Source of the DNA: Micavibrio_C sp964577255
GTDB lineage: Bacteria; Pseudomonadota; Alphaproteobacteria; Micavibrionales; Micavibrionaceae
DNA: 64,000 nucleotides
Assembly (NCBI GenBank): GCA_964577255.1
Contig: CAZNYM010000003.1
Coordinates: 1-64,000 of the forward strand
Reading direction: 5' to 3'
How positions within the stretch are numbered: the stretch's first letter is position 1; the number at the start of each line of letters is the position of its first letter. The notes beneath the pieces are model-generated. The model was given only the letters and a program-made list of their open reading frames with translations. It did not search any database and had not been told where the DNA came from. A program made the position numbers and the translations under genes. Positions 46,001 through 55,112 of this stretch are shown one piece after another.

Positions 46001-49000
46001 CGAAGTGGTTGGTGCCGTAATCGATTTCAACGCCGTTGTCGCCGGTATCGGAGATGGTGTTGCTGGTCACCGACGAATTGTTGACATAGTCGAGGTCGAC
46101 GCCGTCAAAAGACACTTCGTTGATGGTGTTGCTGGTCACCGTGACGTTGTCGCTGCCGTAAACTTCCACGCCATCATCGCTGATGTGGTGGATGTTGTTG
46201 TACGCGACATACAGGTTGTCGGCGTTATTGGCATAGACACCTTCAAAATAAGTGTCCCAGATGTGATTGTCTGTAACGTTGACATAGGCGCTGTCGATCA
46301 CGCGCACGCCGGCGGTGTCGATATCGCTGATGTCGTTCCAGGTCACATAGGTGTAGTCGCTGGTCGAGACGTTGACGCCGTCGCCGACAACGTCGGTGAT
46401 GGTGTTGTCGTTAACCAGGGCCGAAACGCTGCCCGCCACTTTGACGCCGTTGGCGCCGGTCGTGGTGATGCTGTTCTGGCTGATCTCGACGTCGTAGTTG
46501 TTGGTCACATCGACGCCATCGCCACCGGTGTTGGTGATTGTGTTGTTGTGAACCCAGGCGTAGTTGCCGTCGGTGATGTTGACGCCGTCGAGGCCGATGT
46601 CGGTGATGGTGTTGTTCGCCACTTCGACATAGTCGCTCGGGTTAACTTTGACGCCATGGCCGTCAACATCGCTGATGCCGTTGTCGGTGACATCGACATT
46701 GTCGCTGTTACTGATGTAGACACCGTTTTCGCCGATGTCGCTGATGGTGTTGCCGTCGACCAGGGTATAGTCGCTGGTCAGGACATAGACGCCGTCGCCG
46801 CCCGCGGTAGTGACGGTGTTGCTGGTAACCAGCGTGCCATCACTGTATTCGACGCTGACGCCGTCATCCGTCGAGTTGGTGACGCCGTTGTTGTTGATAT
46901 AAGCATAGTCGCTATAGGCGACGTTGATGCCGTCTTCACCCGACTCGTCCACCGTGTTGTCGGTGATGTCGAGGTTGACGATGCCGCTGCCGTGGATGCC
47001 GTGGCGTGCGCTCTGGTCGACCGCGTTGCCGTCGATCAGCACGTTGGTGCTGTTGTAGGCACTGATGCCGTGATAGCCGGCGAAGTTCACGGTGTTGTCG
47101 GTAACGTCGACGTCCGTGCTGCCGCTGATCTCGATGCCGTCAAGGCCGGTGTTTTCGACCAGGTTGTTGTCGACCAGCACGTTGTCGCTGTCCTCGACGT
47201 CGATGCCTTGATCGTTGTCGGTGCCGTTGATCGTGTTGGTGATGATGTCGGCGTCGGTGACGTTCCAGACACGCACGCCGTCGCTGTACGCGCTGTTGAT
47301 CACGTTGTCCTTGATGTCCACGTCATCGCTGTTCATGACGAGGATACCCTCGTTGCCCGCGTCGGTGACGGTGTTGTCGGTGATGTCGACGCCGTCGCTG
47401 CCGTCGACATGGATGCCGTCGCTGACATAGTCGCTGCCAAGGCCCGTCACGGTGACGGTGTTGTCGCGGATGGCGATGTTGTCGCTGTCGAACGCGGCGA
47501 TACCGTGGCTACCAGCGTTGTCGACCGCGTTGTCGCGCACCAGGCTGTCATCGGCGTTGTCGAGGCTGATGCCCACGGCAGCGCTGCTCTTGACGGTGTT
47601 GGTGGCAATTTCGCCGTTGATCGAGTCTTCGACGCTGATGCCGGTGCCGGCGTCATTGACGGTGTTCTCGAACACCAGGCCCGAGTTGGCGTTCAGCAAG
47701 CGGATGCCGTAAACATTCTCGTCGTTGGTGTCGTCGATGGTGTTGCCCAGGACATCGACGAAGTCGCTGTCCTCGATGAAGATGCCGGTGGCGAAGTTGT
47801 CGATGGTGTTGTCTTCAACCAGGGCGAAATCGCTCAGCAGGACATGGATACCGTTGTCCGAATTGCCATCGATGTCGTTGCCGGTGATGGTCAGGTCTTC
47901 CACCGCGCCGGCGTTGACGCCGTCTTCGACGCTGGAAATGGTGTTGTCGCTGATATCCACGCCGTCGCTGTTATAGACGCCCACGCCGGTGGCGGCGCCA
48001 TCGATCGTGTTGTTGCTGATCGTGGCGTTCTCAAGCTCGTAGCCGCTAACGCCGTAGATCACGCTGCTCGTGATGGTGTTGCCGTCGATCAGGACGTCGC
48101 TCGAGTACTGCGCTTCCACGCCGTCGTAAGCGCCATCGATGGTGTTGCCGGTGACGTCGAGGCCGGTGATGTCATAAGCGAAAACACCGTCACCGAGCGG
48201 AGTGTTGATGTCGTTGTCCGACACCGTGGCATCAGAGCCGTAATACAGCGCAACCGCCGTGTTGTCGGTGGTGTTGAGCTGGTTATCCGTGATGGTCAGA
48301 CCGGAGAAGTTCTGGGCCAGGATGCCTTCATCAATGCCGTCGGTGTTGCTGTAGGTGTTGATGATGTTGTGGCTGATCGTCACGTTCTCGGAACCATTCA
48401 CTTCGACGCCGTTCGAATCGGTGACGATGTTGAAGCCGTCGATGGTGACGTTGTTGCCGGTGACATTGAAGCTGTCGCCGGTCAGGCCACCGTCAACGGT
48501 GCTTTCCGGGCCGCGCACGCCGGTAACCGGGCTGATGCCGTAGTTGGCGCCGCGCAGCAGGAAGTTGTCTTCATAGACGCTGACATTCTCGTAGAACGTG
48601 CCTTCGCCGACATGAATGGTGTTGAGGCCGGTGCCGGTGTTTTCAACCGCGTCGACCGCGTTCTGGATCGAACCGCCCACCCACTGATTGATGTCGATGG
48701 TGCCGGTGCCCGTGGTGCGGACGCTGTCGGCGTCGGTCGAGAAGAAGGCTTCTGCGTTGTTAAAGTCGATGTCGCCGCCTTCGGCATCCACGACGCCGCC
48801 GGTGGCGATGTTCACGCCCAGCGTATTGACCGTAATGTCAAAGCCGTTCGAGTCCAGGCGGGCGTTCGCGCCCACCACGAAACCGCCCACGCCGCCGGTG
48901 TTGGTGTCGGTGGTGAACACGACGTTGCCGTTGGCGTCGACCAGCGCGCCGTCATCCAGCGAAATGGTGTCGTCAGCAAAGACGGTCAGGTTGTTGAAGT

Positions 49001-50768
49001 AGTTGTTCCCGGCGAACACGACGTTCTCGTCGATGTCGTTCGAGGGGGTCAGCGTGTTGATCACCGTGTTGTCGAACGCGGTGAAGTCGGCGTTGCCGAC
49101 ATGCACGTCGTTATCCACGCCCGTCGACTGGTTGCCGATGGTCAGGGTGGTGGCGGTGATGTTGTCCAGCTCATCCTGATCGATATGCAGGAACGCGCCG
49201 GTGCTGTCGCCCACATCCACGCGGGCATTCAGGTACCAGTGACCGATATTGACGTTCTCGGCCGACAGTTCGCCCGCCAGCTCCAGAATGTTGGTCTGGA
49301 TGTTGATGTTGCCGTCGCCGGCGTTGACGTTCTGGCCGGCCGCCGAAGCGAACATACCCAGGGCGTTGATATTGACATCGCCGCCGTTTGTGTTGACGCC
49401 GTTGGTGTTCCACAGCAGCAGGCTGTTGCCGGCGTTCAGATTGATGTCGCCGCCGCCGGTGGCGTTCATGCCGCCGGCTTCAAGGATGATGTTGCTGAGG
49501 ATGATGTTGTTGGCCGCGTTCAGGGTCAGGGCGTAAGCCGTGGCCCAGTCGATCGTAGTCAGGAGCCAGATATTGCCTTCGTCCGTGCCGGCCGCCGGGG
49601 TGGTGACGGTGGCGTCGCCCACAGTCAGCTGCAGCTCGATCAGGTCGGCGATCGCGCCCCAGATGTAAATGTCGGTCGGATCGAGCAGCCACTCGCCCGA
49701 GGCCAGGATGCTGGCGCCGTCGCCGAAATCAACCGTCGGCGCGGAGGTGTCGATGAAGCCTTCTCCGCCGCCCTGGGCCGAGAGCGGGCCGCCCACGAAC
49801 AGGCGGTCGCCGGCGTGCGCGATGATCTCGCCGCCTTCGGTGCCGTCGGCGTTCAGGCTGCCGGTCACGTTGACGGTGCCCTTGGCGCCGCCCTTAAGGA
49901 CGATCTTGCCGCCCTTCATTTCCACGGAGGAGACATCGACCACGCCGCTCATGTTGATGACGTTGTCGACGGCTGCCTTGGCGGCCTGCGCGGTCATCAG
50001 GACCGTACCGCCTTCGGCGTTGATAACGCCGGTGTTTTCGATCAGGGCATCGGCGTGCGCGTCGTCAAGCGCGATCTCGAGCAGGTTGTCGCCGTACAGA
50101 TCGAGGGTGACTTTGCTGCCGGCGCCGAAAGCGACGGTGCCCAGGCGGGCGTTGATGATGCCGTTGTTGACGACGTGCGGCGCGACGAACGCGGCCAGAC
50201 CGGCGTCAGAGACATTGATGGTGCCGAGATTGACGACAGACGAACCTTCCCCAAAGTTCGTGAAGTCGAAACGGTCGGCGCCGCTCATGATGTCGTTGGT
50301 GTCCACATCGCCGGTCGAGGCGATGATGCCGCCCACGTCGATGATGGCGTCGTGGCCGAAGAACACGCCGTTCTGGTTGAGGACCATGATGCGGCCGTTG
50401 GCGCGCAAGGTGCCCAGGATCTGCGTGGCGTCAACGCTGCCGACAACGCGGTTGACCGCGAGCGAGCTGCTGCCCGGCTGGAAGAATTGGGTGGTGGCGT
50501 TTTTGCCGATATCGAACGAGTCCCAGTTGATGACGACGCGGTCGGAGTGCTGATCGACATTCAGCAGACCCTCGTACGGACGATCGAAACTGGCGGAACC
50601 GCCGACGACATTTTCGCCGAACGGTGTTGCGTTGTCATCGACGGCGCGGGCCGGAGACGTTCCCATGGCGACAGCCGCAAGCGCGGTGGTGGCCAGCAGC
50701 GTTCTAATACGCGAATTTTTCACTTTGACGGATTGCGCTTCTTGGGCGGGGGAAATCAGTCCGGTCAT
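43047..50768 (-). CDS. Giant two-partner-secretion exoprotein (TpsA) with long beta-helix
   Basis: 2573 residues. Signal peptide after a charged lead (KVKNSRIRTLLATTALAAVA, cleaved near ARA, about residue 42). A TPS secretion domain follows (about 45-330: VVGSVDATQILG, NGRIMVLNQNGVFFG, the last matching the NPNGI-type motif). A long array of right-handed parallel beta-helix (PbH1-like) repeats spans about 770-2350, with recurring ITDNTV-GI patterns about 22-24 residues long. Tyr/Glu-rich inserts lie at about 2105-2245. The C-terminus (about 2536-2569) contains two cysteines. The partner transporter is divergent at 51333. Likely a secreted adhesin or surface enzyme. Ribosome site AAGGAAGG. Confidence 0.93.
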   Translation of the reverse strand: MTGLISPAQEAQSVKVKNSRIRTLLATTALAAVAMGTSPARAVDDNATPFGENVVGGSASFDRPYEGLLNVDQHSDRVVINWDSFDIGKNATTQFFQPGSSSLAVNRVVGSVDATQILGTLRANGRIMVLNQNGVFFGHDAIIDVGGIIASTGDVDTNDIMSGADRFDFTNFGEGSSVVNLGTINVSDAGLAAFVAPHVVNNGIINARLGTVAFGAGSKVTLDLYGDNLLEIALDDAHADALIENTGVINAEGGTVLMTAQAAKAAVDNVINMSGVVDVSSVEMKGGKIVLKGGAKGTVNVTGSLNADGTEGGEIIAHAGDRLFVGGPLSAQGGGEGFIDTSAPTVDFGDGASILASGEWLLDPTDIYIWGAIADLIELQLTVGDATVTTPAAGTDEGNIWLLTTIDWATAYALTLNAANNIILSNIILEAGGMNATGGGDINLNAGNSLLLWNTNGVNTNGGDVNINALGMFASAAGQNVNAGDGNINIQTNILELAGELSAENVNIGHWYLNARVDVGDSTGAFLHIDQDELDNITATTLTIGNQSTGVDNDVHVGNADFTAFDNTVINTLTPSNDIDENVVFAGNNYFNNLTVFADDTISLDDGALVDANGNVVFTTDTNTGGVGGFVVGANARLDSNGFDITVNTLGVNIATGGVVDAEGGDIDFNNAEAFFSTDADSVRTTGTGTIDINQWVGGSIQNAVDAVENTGTGLNTIHVGEGTFYENVSVYEDNFLLRGANYGISPVTGVRGPESTVDGGLTGDSFNVTGNNVTIDGFNIVTDSNGVEVNGSENVTISHNIINTYSNTDGIDEGILAQNFSGLTITDNQLNTTDNTAVALYYGSDATVSDNDINTPLGDGVFAYDITGLDVTGNTIDGAYDGVEAQYSSDVLIDGNTITSSVIYGVSGYELENATISNNTIDGAATGVGVYNSDGVDISDNTISSVEDGVNAGAVEDLTITGNDIDGNSDNGIHVLLSDFALVEDNTIDNFATGIFIEDSDFVDVLGNTIDDTNDENVYGIRLLNANSGLVFENTVNDAGTGISVEDSINGEIATNTVKSSAAVGISLDNADDSLVRDNAVDNAGSHGIAAFDSDNIAIRDNTVTVTGLGSDYVSDGIHVDGSDGVDITDNTVTDAGNEGILVMNSDDVDIKDNVINSAYSDGVRVWNVTDADIITNTINGTDNDQGIDVEDSDNVLVDNNLVENTGLDGIEISGSTDVDVTDNTVNFAGYHGISAYNSTNVLIDGNAVDQSARHGIHGSGIVNLDITDNTVDESGEDGINVAYSDYAYINNNGVTNSTDDGVSVEYSDGTLVTSNTVTTAGGDGVYVLTSDYTLVDGNTISDIGENGVYISNSDNVDVTDNGISDVDGHGVKVNPSDYVEVANNTITDIGLDGVNITDGNYAWVHNNTITNTGGDGVDVTNNYDVEISQNSITTTGANGVKVAGSVSALVNDNTITDVVGDGVNVSTSDYTYVTWNDISDIDTAGVRVIDSAYVNVTDNHIWDTYFEGVYANNADNLYVAYNNIHHISDDGVEVYGSDNVTVTSNTINEVSFDGVDLDYVNNSSVTSNTISDTGDNGVEIDYGTNHFVAYNTIDDTATNGVYIYGASGGYEGSVRVYDNDITDAGYDGVYAGNTTALLIDYNTITGVGDDGVDVESSSEADIAYNNIDAAISNGVEASDSYGVDIYNNSIGVDNGPGSIGENGIDVRGSDYAWIDSNWVYNTGLNGIYVNPSDYVTISNNDIHDVGADGIHVLEGIEASITGNHVYNPGNDGIEVYDNDGVYIAGNTIEFTGANGILVSYSYGAEVDNNAVAGAGDASWSTGCYWYGCYDTPNADGIRLYDSDSSSVTNNTVSSVARNGIAMVYSDYGYVAGNYVHTIGTYGHPGNYFNTTSMSGEGIHLYDSDYNHVTDNTVWYTVSSGIGAYSSDYTDIDFNDVDDAGHNNPWYYWYSSGNGIVVQNSYDVSVDQNEITDSMNNGVYGYSNGYLSVTANTIDNSGYYDYGYGDGVHVDYGYDNRIAGNTITNSSNDGIESYGSNRMLIENNSVSDSDYHGITASYTSGDFPYDVQILNNVVTNSGYHGINAYQVQRILIQGNNVSNSGFGSGDVYEEEEYAYYGDGIHVEGSGGSYEYYDTLYDILSNTVTNSADDGIEVYYYDYGYSEYPSYAKEVSLYEYEYEEEYGYYKNFVTNIVGNTVTVSGDDGIVVSLDDNGYVCYDCEYEEDYEEEYEYQILDIVYDPYALGGDYLVNITDNIVDDSGTDGIEVNSFLSVDSEIADVDLTTIINGNTVTDSGVNGLFISGPGHEVVLVAGNEMTDNPTGMFFQSGAIDLTGATNTINNGSVGMLFAPYAFGEEGFGPFAPMSLVDDDGPGGFGGTIGTTVFNGQSTFYVELDNEAFFAPGFPTVLNGLNATFDGINPASQGGFLTEDQYDAIEDKIFHFVDRPDIGLFFFGVVQDETINQEEIFNQFGLFGPALGGLNVTIAGMPSIGGGGAPNLVQQLAGLEPAAGGEGGQQQQTAQQAAAIEPAAGEGTSETCWGDAVAAASQGTVVNYSFSTAPEAALSDASSCDSGF

Positions 50769-51332
50769 GTCGATACCTTCCTTAATGGTGTGTGTGCGTT
50801 GTCAGTCGTCGAAAAAATGTACGCAGTGTGATTGGCGGTGGAATTGTTCAAAGCTGATTTTCATTTTTGAATTCAGCTGTTGCACTCTTTCTTTAAAGAG
50901 AATCGTCCACACCTCTCGCTATGCTGAGGCTGATGTATAGTCCCAAAGGCGCAGGGTTGGCAAGGAATAATTAAGGAAAATTTAACGTTTTTCCGACTCA
51001 CTGTGGCATTTTCGCAGCAGCCGCTAAAAACTACATTACGGGAAACGAAGGCCGGCGGCGGTTTCTCCCTGTGTATATAAGTGGGGATTTCTTCTACACG
51101 AAATATTATTGCTTTATTTTAGAAGAAAATTACCCTCTGATGGGGTTGCCAGAGGCGGACGGCGGTCCCGGTAGGGGATTGGCTTTTGTTCCGGGCTGAC
51201 GCAATATGACGAAGGCACTTTTCCAGTGCCCCGTTTTATCTTACAAGAACAGTCCATTCGCCGCCCTTTTTAAAGGGGACCCCGACGATAGACGGTTTTG
51301 CATCTTTATTATTCTCAGGAAGGGTTGAACCC
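50769..51332. promoter_or_regulatory. Divergent intergenic region between tpsA and tpsB
   Basis: 564 bases without a credible gene. It is relatively AT-rich in 50860-51130 and contains a hairpin GGCACT/AGTGCC (51214-51219, 51225-51230) about 100 bases before tpsB. The long gap suggests independent regulation of exoprotein and transporter. I looked for known riboswitch cores and saw none. Confidence 0.5.
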
Positions 51333-53051
51333 ATGACGAAAAATTTCCGCAGCTTGGTGATCGGCGCTGCACTCTCGTTCTTCTTTGCAGGCGGCGCGCA
51401 GGCGCAGCTTGATAACCAGTCGGGCGCCGCGAGCGCGGGCCGCGTGGACGAGCAACTGAACGTGCGCGAATTTCAGCCGCGCGTGATGCCCCGCATCGAA
51501 GTGAAGGAAGCGAACATTCAAAGCGCGCCCGCCGGTTCGGAAAAAATAAGCTTTAAACTGGAACGCCTCAAACTTGAAGGCGCCTCCGCGTATCACGGCG
51601 AGGAACTCGCGAGCGTTTACCAAGGCAGCATCGGTCAGACGATCACGCTTGCCGACCTGTATGGCATCGCCGGTAACCTCACCAAGAAATACCGCAATGA
51701 CGGCTACATTCTGACCCAGGTTGTCGTGCCGCCGCAAACCATCGAGGGCGGCACCGCCCGCCTGCAGGTGGTTGAAGGATACGTGGCCAATGTCGACGTG
51801 CGCGGCGAAGGCGAGTTTATCGATGACGCCGTGATGCTGGCCCGCAATTACGCGGCGCTCGTGCGTCACGACACCCAGGCGCTCAACGTCAAGCAGCTCG
51901 AGCGCACCATGCTCCTGATCAACGACATCCCGGGCATCTCCGCCCGCGGCGTGCTGAGCCCCGCGCGCGGCGTCGCCGGCGCGGCCGACCTCACCATCAT
52001 TATCGAGCGCAAGCGTTACGAAGCGACGCTGGGCGTCGACAACTACGGCACCAAGTTCCTGGGCCCGATCCAGGTCATGGCCGCCGGCGCCATCAACTCG
52101 CTCATGGGCTTCAACGAGCGCATCACGACCCAGATCGTCTACGCGCCGAACTCCGACCTGTCGGACGAGCTGATCTATCTCGGCCTCGGCTATAAGATGC
52201 CGATCTGGAAGGGCGGCACGTTCCTTGACGTGAACATTACCAACACCATGACCGATCCGGGCTTCCGCCTCGACGAATTCGACGTTCAGGGCAATTCCAA
52301 AACCATGAGCGTTATGGTCGGCCACCCTTTCATCCGCAGCCGCAATCTGAACTTCACCGGCAGGATGGGCTTTGACTACCGCGACGTCAAAACCGAGAAC
52401 AATATCGAAGAGCGCCGTCTCGACCAGGTCCGCGTCGCGGTCCTGGGCGCCGATGTGGAATTCATCGATACGCTGGGCGGCGTCGGCTACAACATGTGGA
52501 ACTTCGAGGTACGCCAGGGCATCGATGTGCTGGACGCGACCGAAGAGAATGACCCGAACGTCAGCCGCGTGGGCGCCAACCCCGACTTCCTCAAGCTGGA
52601 AATCGAACTGCAGCGCCTGCAGCGCATTGCCGACCGCGTCAACCTGCTGCTGGGCGTCAAGGGTCAGGTTTCCCGCGACGAGCTGTTCAGCTCCGAGGAA
52701 ATGGGCATCGGCGGCATGAATTACGGCCGCGGCTACGATCCCTCGGAGATCATCGGCGACAGCGGCATCGCCGGCAAGCTGGAAGTCCAGTGGAACGAGC
52801 CCCGCGAGTGGTCGTTCCTGGAGACCTACCAGCTTTACGGCTTCTGGGACATCGGCGAAGTCTGGAACAAGAACGAAGCCACCTCGGCGCTCAAAAACCC
52901 CTCGCTCGCTTCGGGCGGCCTGGGCGTGCGCGCCAGCATTACCCCCAACAACAAGATGGACTTCACCCTGGCCTTCCCCTTCACCCGGGATGTTCAGACC
53001 ATGGGCGATCAGGATCCCCGCTTCTTCTTCAGCATCAAGCAAACCTTCTAG
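51333..53051 (+). CDS. Two-partner-secretion outer-membrane transporter (TpsB, ShlB/FhaC-like)
   Basis: 572 residues. Signal peptide ending AQA (about residue 24). A POTRA_2 domain (about 75-150, with VVVPPQTIEGGTARLQVVEGYV read in parts) and an adjoining second POTRA-like part (about 155-220). The C-terminal beta-barrel (about 230-572) includes YEATLGVDNYGT and ends in FSIKQTF with a terminal Phe, the barrel-assembly signal. Ribosome site AGGAAGGG. It exports the neighbouring exoprotein across the outer membrane. Confidence 0.95.
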   Translation: MTKNFRSLVIGAALSFFFAGGAQAQLDNQSGAASAGRVDEQLNVREFQPRVMPRIEVKEANIQSAPAGSEKISFKLERLKLEGASAYHGEELASVYQGSIGQTITLADLYGIAGNLTKKYRNDGYILTQVVVPPQTIEGGTARLQVVEGYVANVDVRGEGEFIDDAVMLARNYAALVRHDTQALNVKQLERTMLLINDIPGISARGVLSPARGVAGAADLTIIIERKRYEATLGVDNYGTKFLGPIQVMAAGAINSLMGFNERITTQIVYAPNSDLSDELIYLGLGYKMPIWKGGTFLDVNITNTMTDPGFRLDEFDVQGNSKTMSVMVGHPFIRSRNLNFTGRMGFDYRDVKTENNIEERRLDQVRVAVLGADVEFIDTLGGVGYNMWNFEVRQGIDVLDATEENDPNVSRVGANPDFLKLEIELQRLQRIADRVNLLLGVKGQVSRDELFSSEEMGIGGMNYGRGYDPSEIIGDSGIAGKLEVQWNEPREWSFLETYQLYGFWDIGEVWNKNEATSALKNPSLASGGLGVRASITPNNKMDFTLAFPFTRDVQTMGDQDPRFFFSIKQTF

Positions 53052-53071
53052 GAAGAAGCCCGACCCCTTCG

Positions 53072-53100
53072 AAAAAGCCGCCGCACCCCGGCGGCTTTTT
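53072..53100 (+). terminator. Intrinsic terminator after tpsB
   Basis: AAAAAGCCGCCG / CGGCGGCTTTTT with a CACCC loop, followed by further T. Strong. Confidence 0.95.
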
Positions 53101-53116
53101 CTTTTCAGTTGTCGTC

Positions 53117-53130
53117 CCGGCGAAAGCCGG
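53117..53130. repeat. Dispersed intergenic palindrome
   Basis: CCGGC-GAAA-GCCGG within a TCGTCCCGGCGAAAGCCGG context, a palindrome type seen throughout alphaproteobacterial genomes and similar to the one at 26691. Between tpsB and secB. Confidence 0.6.
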
Positions 53131-53243
53131 TGTCCAGGGCCATATGCTTCTTTGTACCTTTGGCCTCACTCTGAAAAATATTGAACCTGGCCGGGAAATC
53201 GCCATAATGAGCCCCGTTTCAACAGCCAGCGAAAGTCACGACC

Positions 53244-53768
53244 ATGGCCGACAAAGCCGACAAGAACGCCAAGCCCACCGCCCCGGCCGCCTCGCCCGAT
53301 TCGGGCATGCTGGCGCAGATGCCGGTCGTCATCCACGCGCAGTACATCAAGGATCTGTCCTTCGAAAATCCCAATCCCGGCCTGCTGCACGACCCCAAAG
53401 GGGAAAAGCCGGTGATGGACGTCAATTTCTCGCTCGAGGCCGTGCCGGCGCAAAGCGCGCAGCACAAGGCGCTGTACGAAGTGCAGCTCGGCGTCACCGT
53501 GAACGCCAGCCGCGCCGGGCAGACCGCGTTCCTGGCTCAGATTGTCTACGGCCTGCTGGTCTCGCTTGAGAACGTGCCGGAGGAGCAGCATCATCCGCTG
53601 CTGTTCATCGAGGTGCCGCGCCACGGCTTCCCCTTCCTGCGTCAGGTCGTTTCGCAGCTGACCCAACAGGGCGGCTACATGCCCCTGCTGCTGGCGCCGG
53701 TCGACTTCACCGCCCTCTATATGCAGCGTTTCGGCAAGGATCTGAAAAAGCCGCAGACGGTGAAGTAA
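53244..53768 (+). CDS. secB: SecB, protein-export chaperone
   Basis: 174 residues with a Lys/Ala/Pro-rich N-terminal extension. Family core: QYIKDLSFENPN, YEVQLGVTVNA, FLAQIVYGLLV, VPRHGFPFLRQVVSQLTQQGGYMPLLL. SecB is a tetrameric chaperone delivering unfolded exported proteins to SecA. The gene converges with dnaQ, with no gap between the stop codons. Confidence 0.97.
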   Translation: MADKADKNAKPTAPAASPDSGMLAQMPVVIHAQYIKDLSFENPNPGLLHDPKGEKPVMDVNFSLEAVPAQSAQHKALYEVQLGVTVNASRAGQTAFLAQIVYGLLVSLENVPEEQHHPLLFIEVPRHGFPFLRQVVSQLTQQGGYMPLLLAPVDFTALYMQRFGKDLKKPQTVK

Positions 53769-54464
53769 TCAGACCCTCTTCCGCCACAACGGATCTTTCA
53801 GGCTTTCCAGCATCGCCTCATGCGCCGCGATTTCGCTGGCGTCGGCTTCGTGTGCGCGCGGGGCGCGGAATTTCTTGCTGCGCGGCCCGGCGGCGTCCGC
53901 TACCGGCGCATCGTCAATCCTGACCGCCTGCTGCGTCAGCTCAAGCCCCTGCTGACGGCCGCCCGTCATCTCCAGATACACTTCGGCCAGCAGCTGCGCA
54001 TCCAGAAGCGCGCCGTGCAGCGTGCGGCCCGACAGGTCGATGTTGAAGCGGCGGCACAGCGCGTCCAGGCTGGCGGGCGAACCCGGGAATTTTTGCCGCG
54101 CCAGCATCAGCGTATCAAGCACCCGGCGCGGCGGCACGGCGCGGTGCCCAACCTTCTGGAGTTCGGCGTTGATGAATTTCATGTCGAAGGCAGCGTTGTG
54201 GATCACCAGCTGCCCCTCGGCGATGAAATCGAGAAAATCGGTATAGACCTGCGAGAAGACCGGCTTGTCCTTCAGGAATTCGTCCGTCAGGCCGTGCACC
54301 GCCACCGCTTCGGCCGGCACCGGGCGCTCGGGATTGAGATAGACATGGAACGTGCGGCCGGTTGGCACCTGGTTGGAAAGCTCGACGCAGCCGATCTCCA
54401 CCAGCTTGTGGCCCTCGGCCGGCTCCATGCCGGTGGTTTCGGTGTCGAGAACGATTTCACGCAT
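53769..54464 (-). CDS. dnaQ: DnaQ, DNA polymerase III epsilon subunit (3'-5' exonuclease)
   Basis: 231 residues. Exonuclease motifs: Asp7 and Glu9 in DTETTG, VAVHGLTDEFL, HNAAFDMKFINAEL, and the ExoIII region HGALLDAQLLAEVYLEM with the conserved His/Asp. Proofreading in replication. A basic C-terminal tail of the type that binds polymerase alpha or the beta clamp follows. Confidence 0.96.
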   Translation of the reverse strand: MREIVLDTETTGMEPAEGHKLVEIGCVELSNQVPTGRTFHVYLNPERPVPAEAVAVHGLTDEFLKDKPVFSQVYTDFLDFIAEGQLVIHNAAFDMKFINAELQKVGHRAVPPRRVLDTLMLARQKFPGSPASLDALCRRFNIDLSGRTLHGALLDAQLLAEVYLEMTGGRQQGLELTQQAVRIDDAPVADAAGPRSKKFRAPRAHEADASEIAAHEAMLESLKDPLWRKRV

Positions 54465-54518
54465 GTTTTTTTATAGAGCGCAGGGCATGAGAAGGCAACA
54501 AGACAAAAACCTTGCAAC

Positions 54519-55112
54519 TCAAGCTTTCAAATCTTTCACGATCCGCGCCAGTGCGCGGCGCGTGTGCGCCAGCCCCAGGCCCGTCTGCACCACGTAATCG
54601 GCGTGGCGGCGTTTTTCGGCGTCACTCATCTGCAGGGCCAGGATGCTGCGGAATTTCTCCGCGTTCATGCCCGGACGTTTTAACACCCGCTGACGCTGGA
54701 TGAAGGAGGGTGCAGTCACCACGATCACCTTGTCCACCCGCGCCTCCGCGCCCGTTTCATACAAAAGCGGAATGTCCAGACACACGAGCGGCGCGTGCGC
54801 CCGGGCGTTCTGACGCAAAAACTCATCCTGAGAAGCATGCACAAGCGGATGAAGAAGAGCTTCAAGGGCCTGCCGCGCGGCGGGATCGTTGAACACCAGG
54901 CTGCCCAATACGGCGCGATCAATGTTTTTTTGGCGCGGATGATAGGCTTCGGGAAAGCGTTCCGCCACCGGCGCTACGCCCGCGCCGCCCGTTGCCAGCA
55001 ATTCGTGCACAGCTTCATCCGAACAGTGAACAGGGACGCCCAGATCGCGCAGCAGCGCGGCCGCCGTCGATTTACCCATGCCGATCGATCCCGTCAGCCC
55101 GACCACGATCAT
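54519..55112 (-). CDS. coaE: CoaE, dephospho-CoA kinase
   Basis: 197 residues. P-loop GLTGSIGMGKST (about residues 5-16), with DLGVPVHCSDE, LDIPLLYETGAE and VVTAPSFIQRQRVLKR. Last step of coenzyme A synthesis. Its start overlaps the aroE stop by four bases. Confidence 0.96.
   Translation of the reverse strand: MIVVGLTGSIGMGKSTAAALLRDLGVPVHCSDEAVHELLATGGAGVAPVAERFPEAYHPRQKNIDRAVLGSLVFNDPAARQALEALLHPLVHASQDEFLRQNARAHAPLVCLDIPLLYETGAEARVDKVIVVTAPSFIQRQRVLKRPGMNAEKFRSILALQMSDAEKRRHADYVVQTGLGLAHTRRALARIVKDLKA

Noticed and set aside
43700..48450. Possible CRISPR-like or satellite DNA from the periodic repeats
   Set aside because: The period (about 66-72 bases) is in frame with protein repeats and varies in sequence; it is coding repeat of a beta-helix.
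43032..50831. A 2599-codon open frame on the strand opposite tpsA
   Set aside because: It is a shadow caused by the composition of tpsA: very few TTA, CTA and TCA codons, and repetitive Asp/Asn/Gly/Val codons. Its product lacks any domain and reads as repetitive valine/aspartate-rich sequence; the tpsA frame has a signal peptide, TPS domain and a partner.
51130..51332. A riboswitch in front of tpsB
   Set aside because: Hairpin only; no core of the c-di-GMP or cobalamin classes could be matched.
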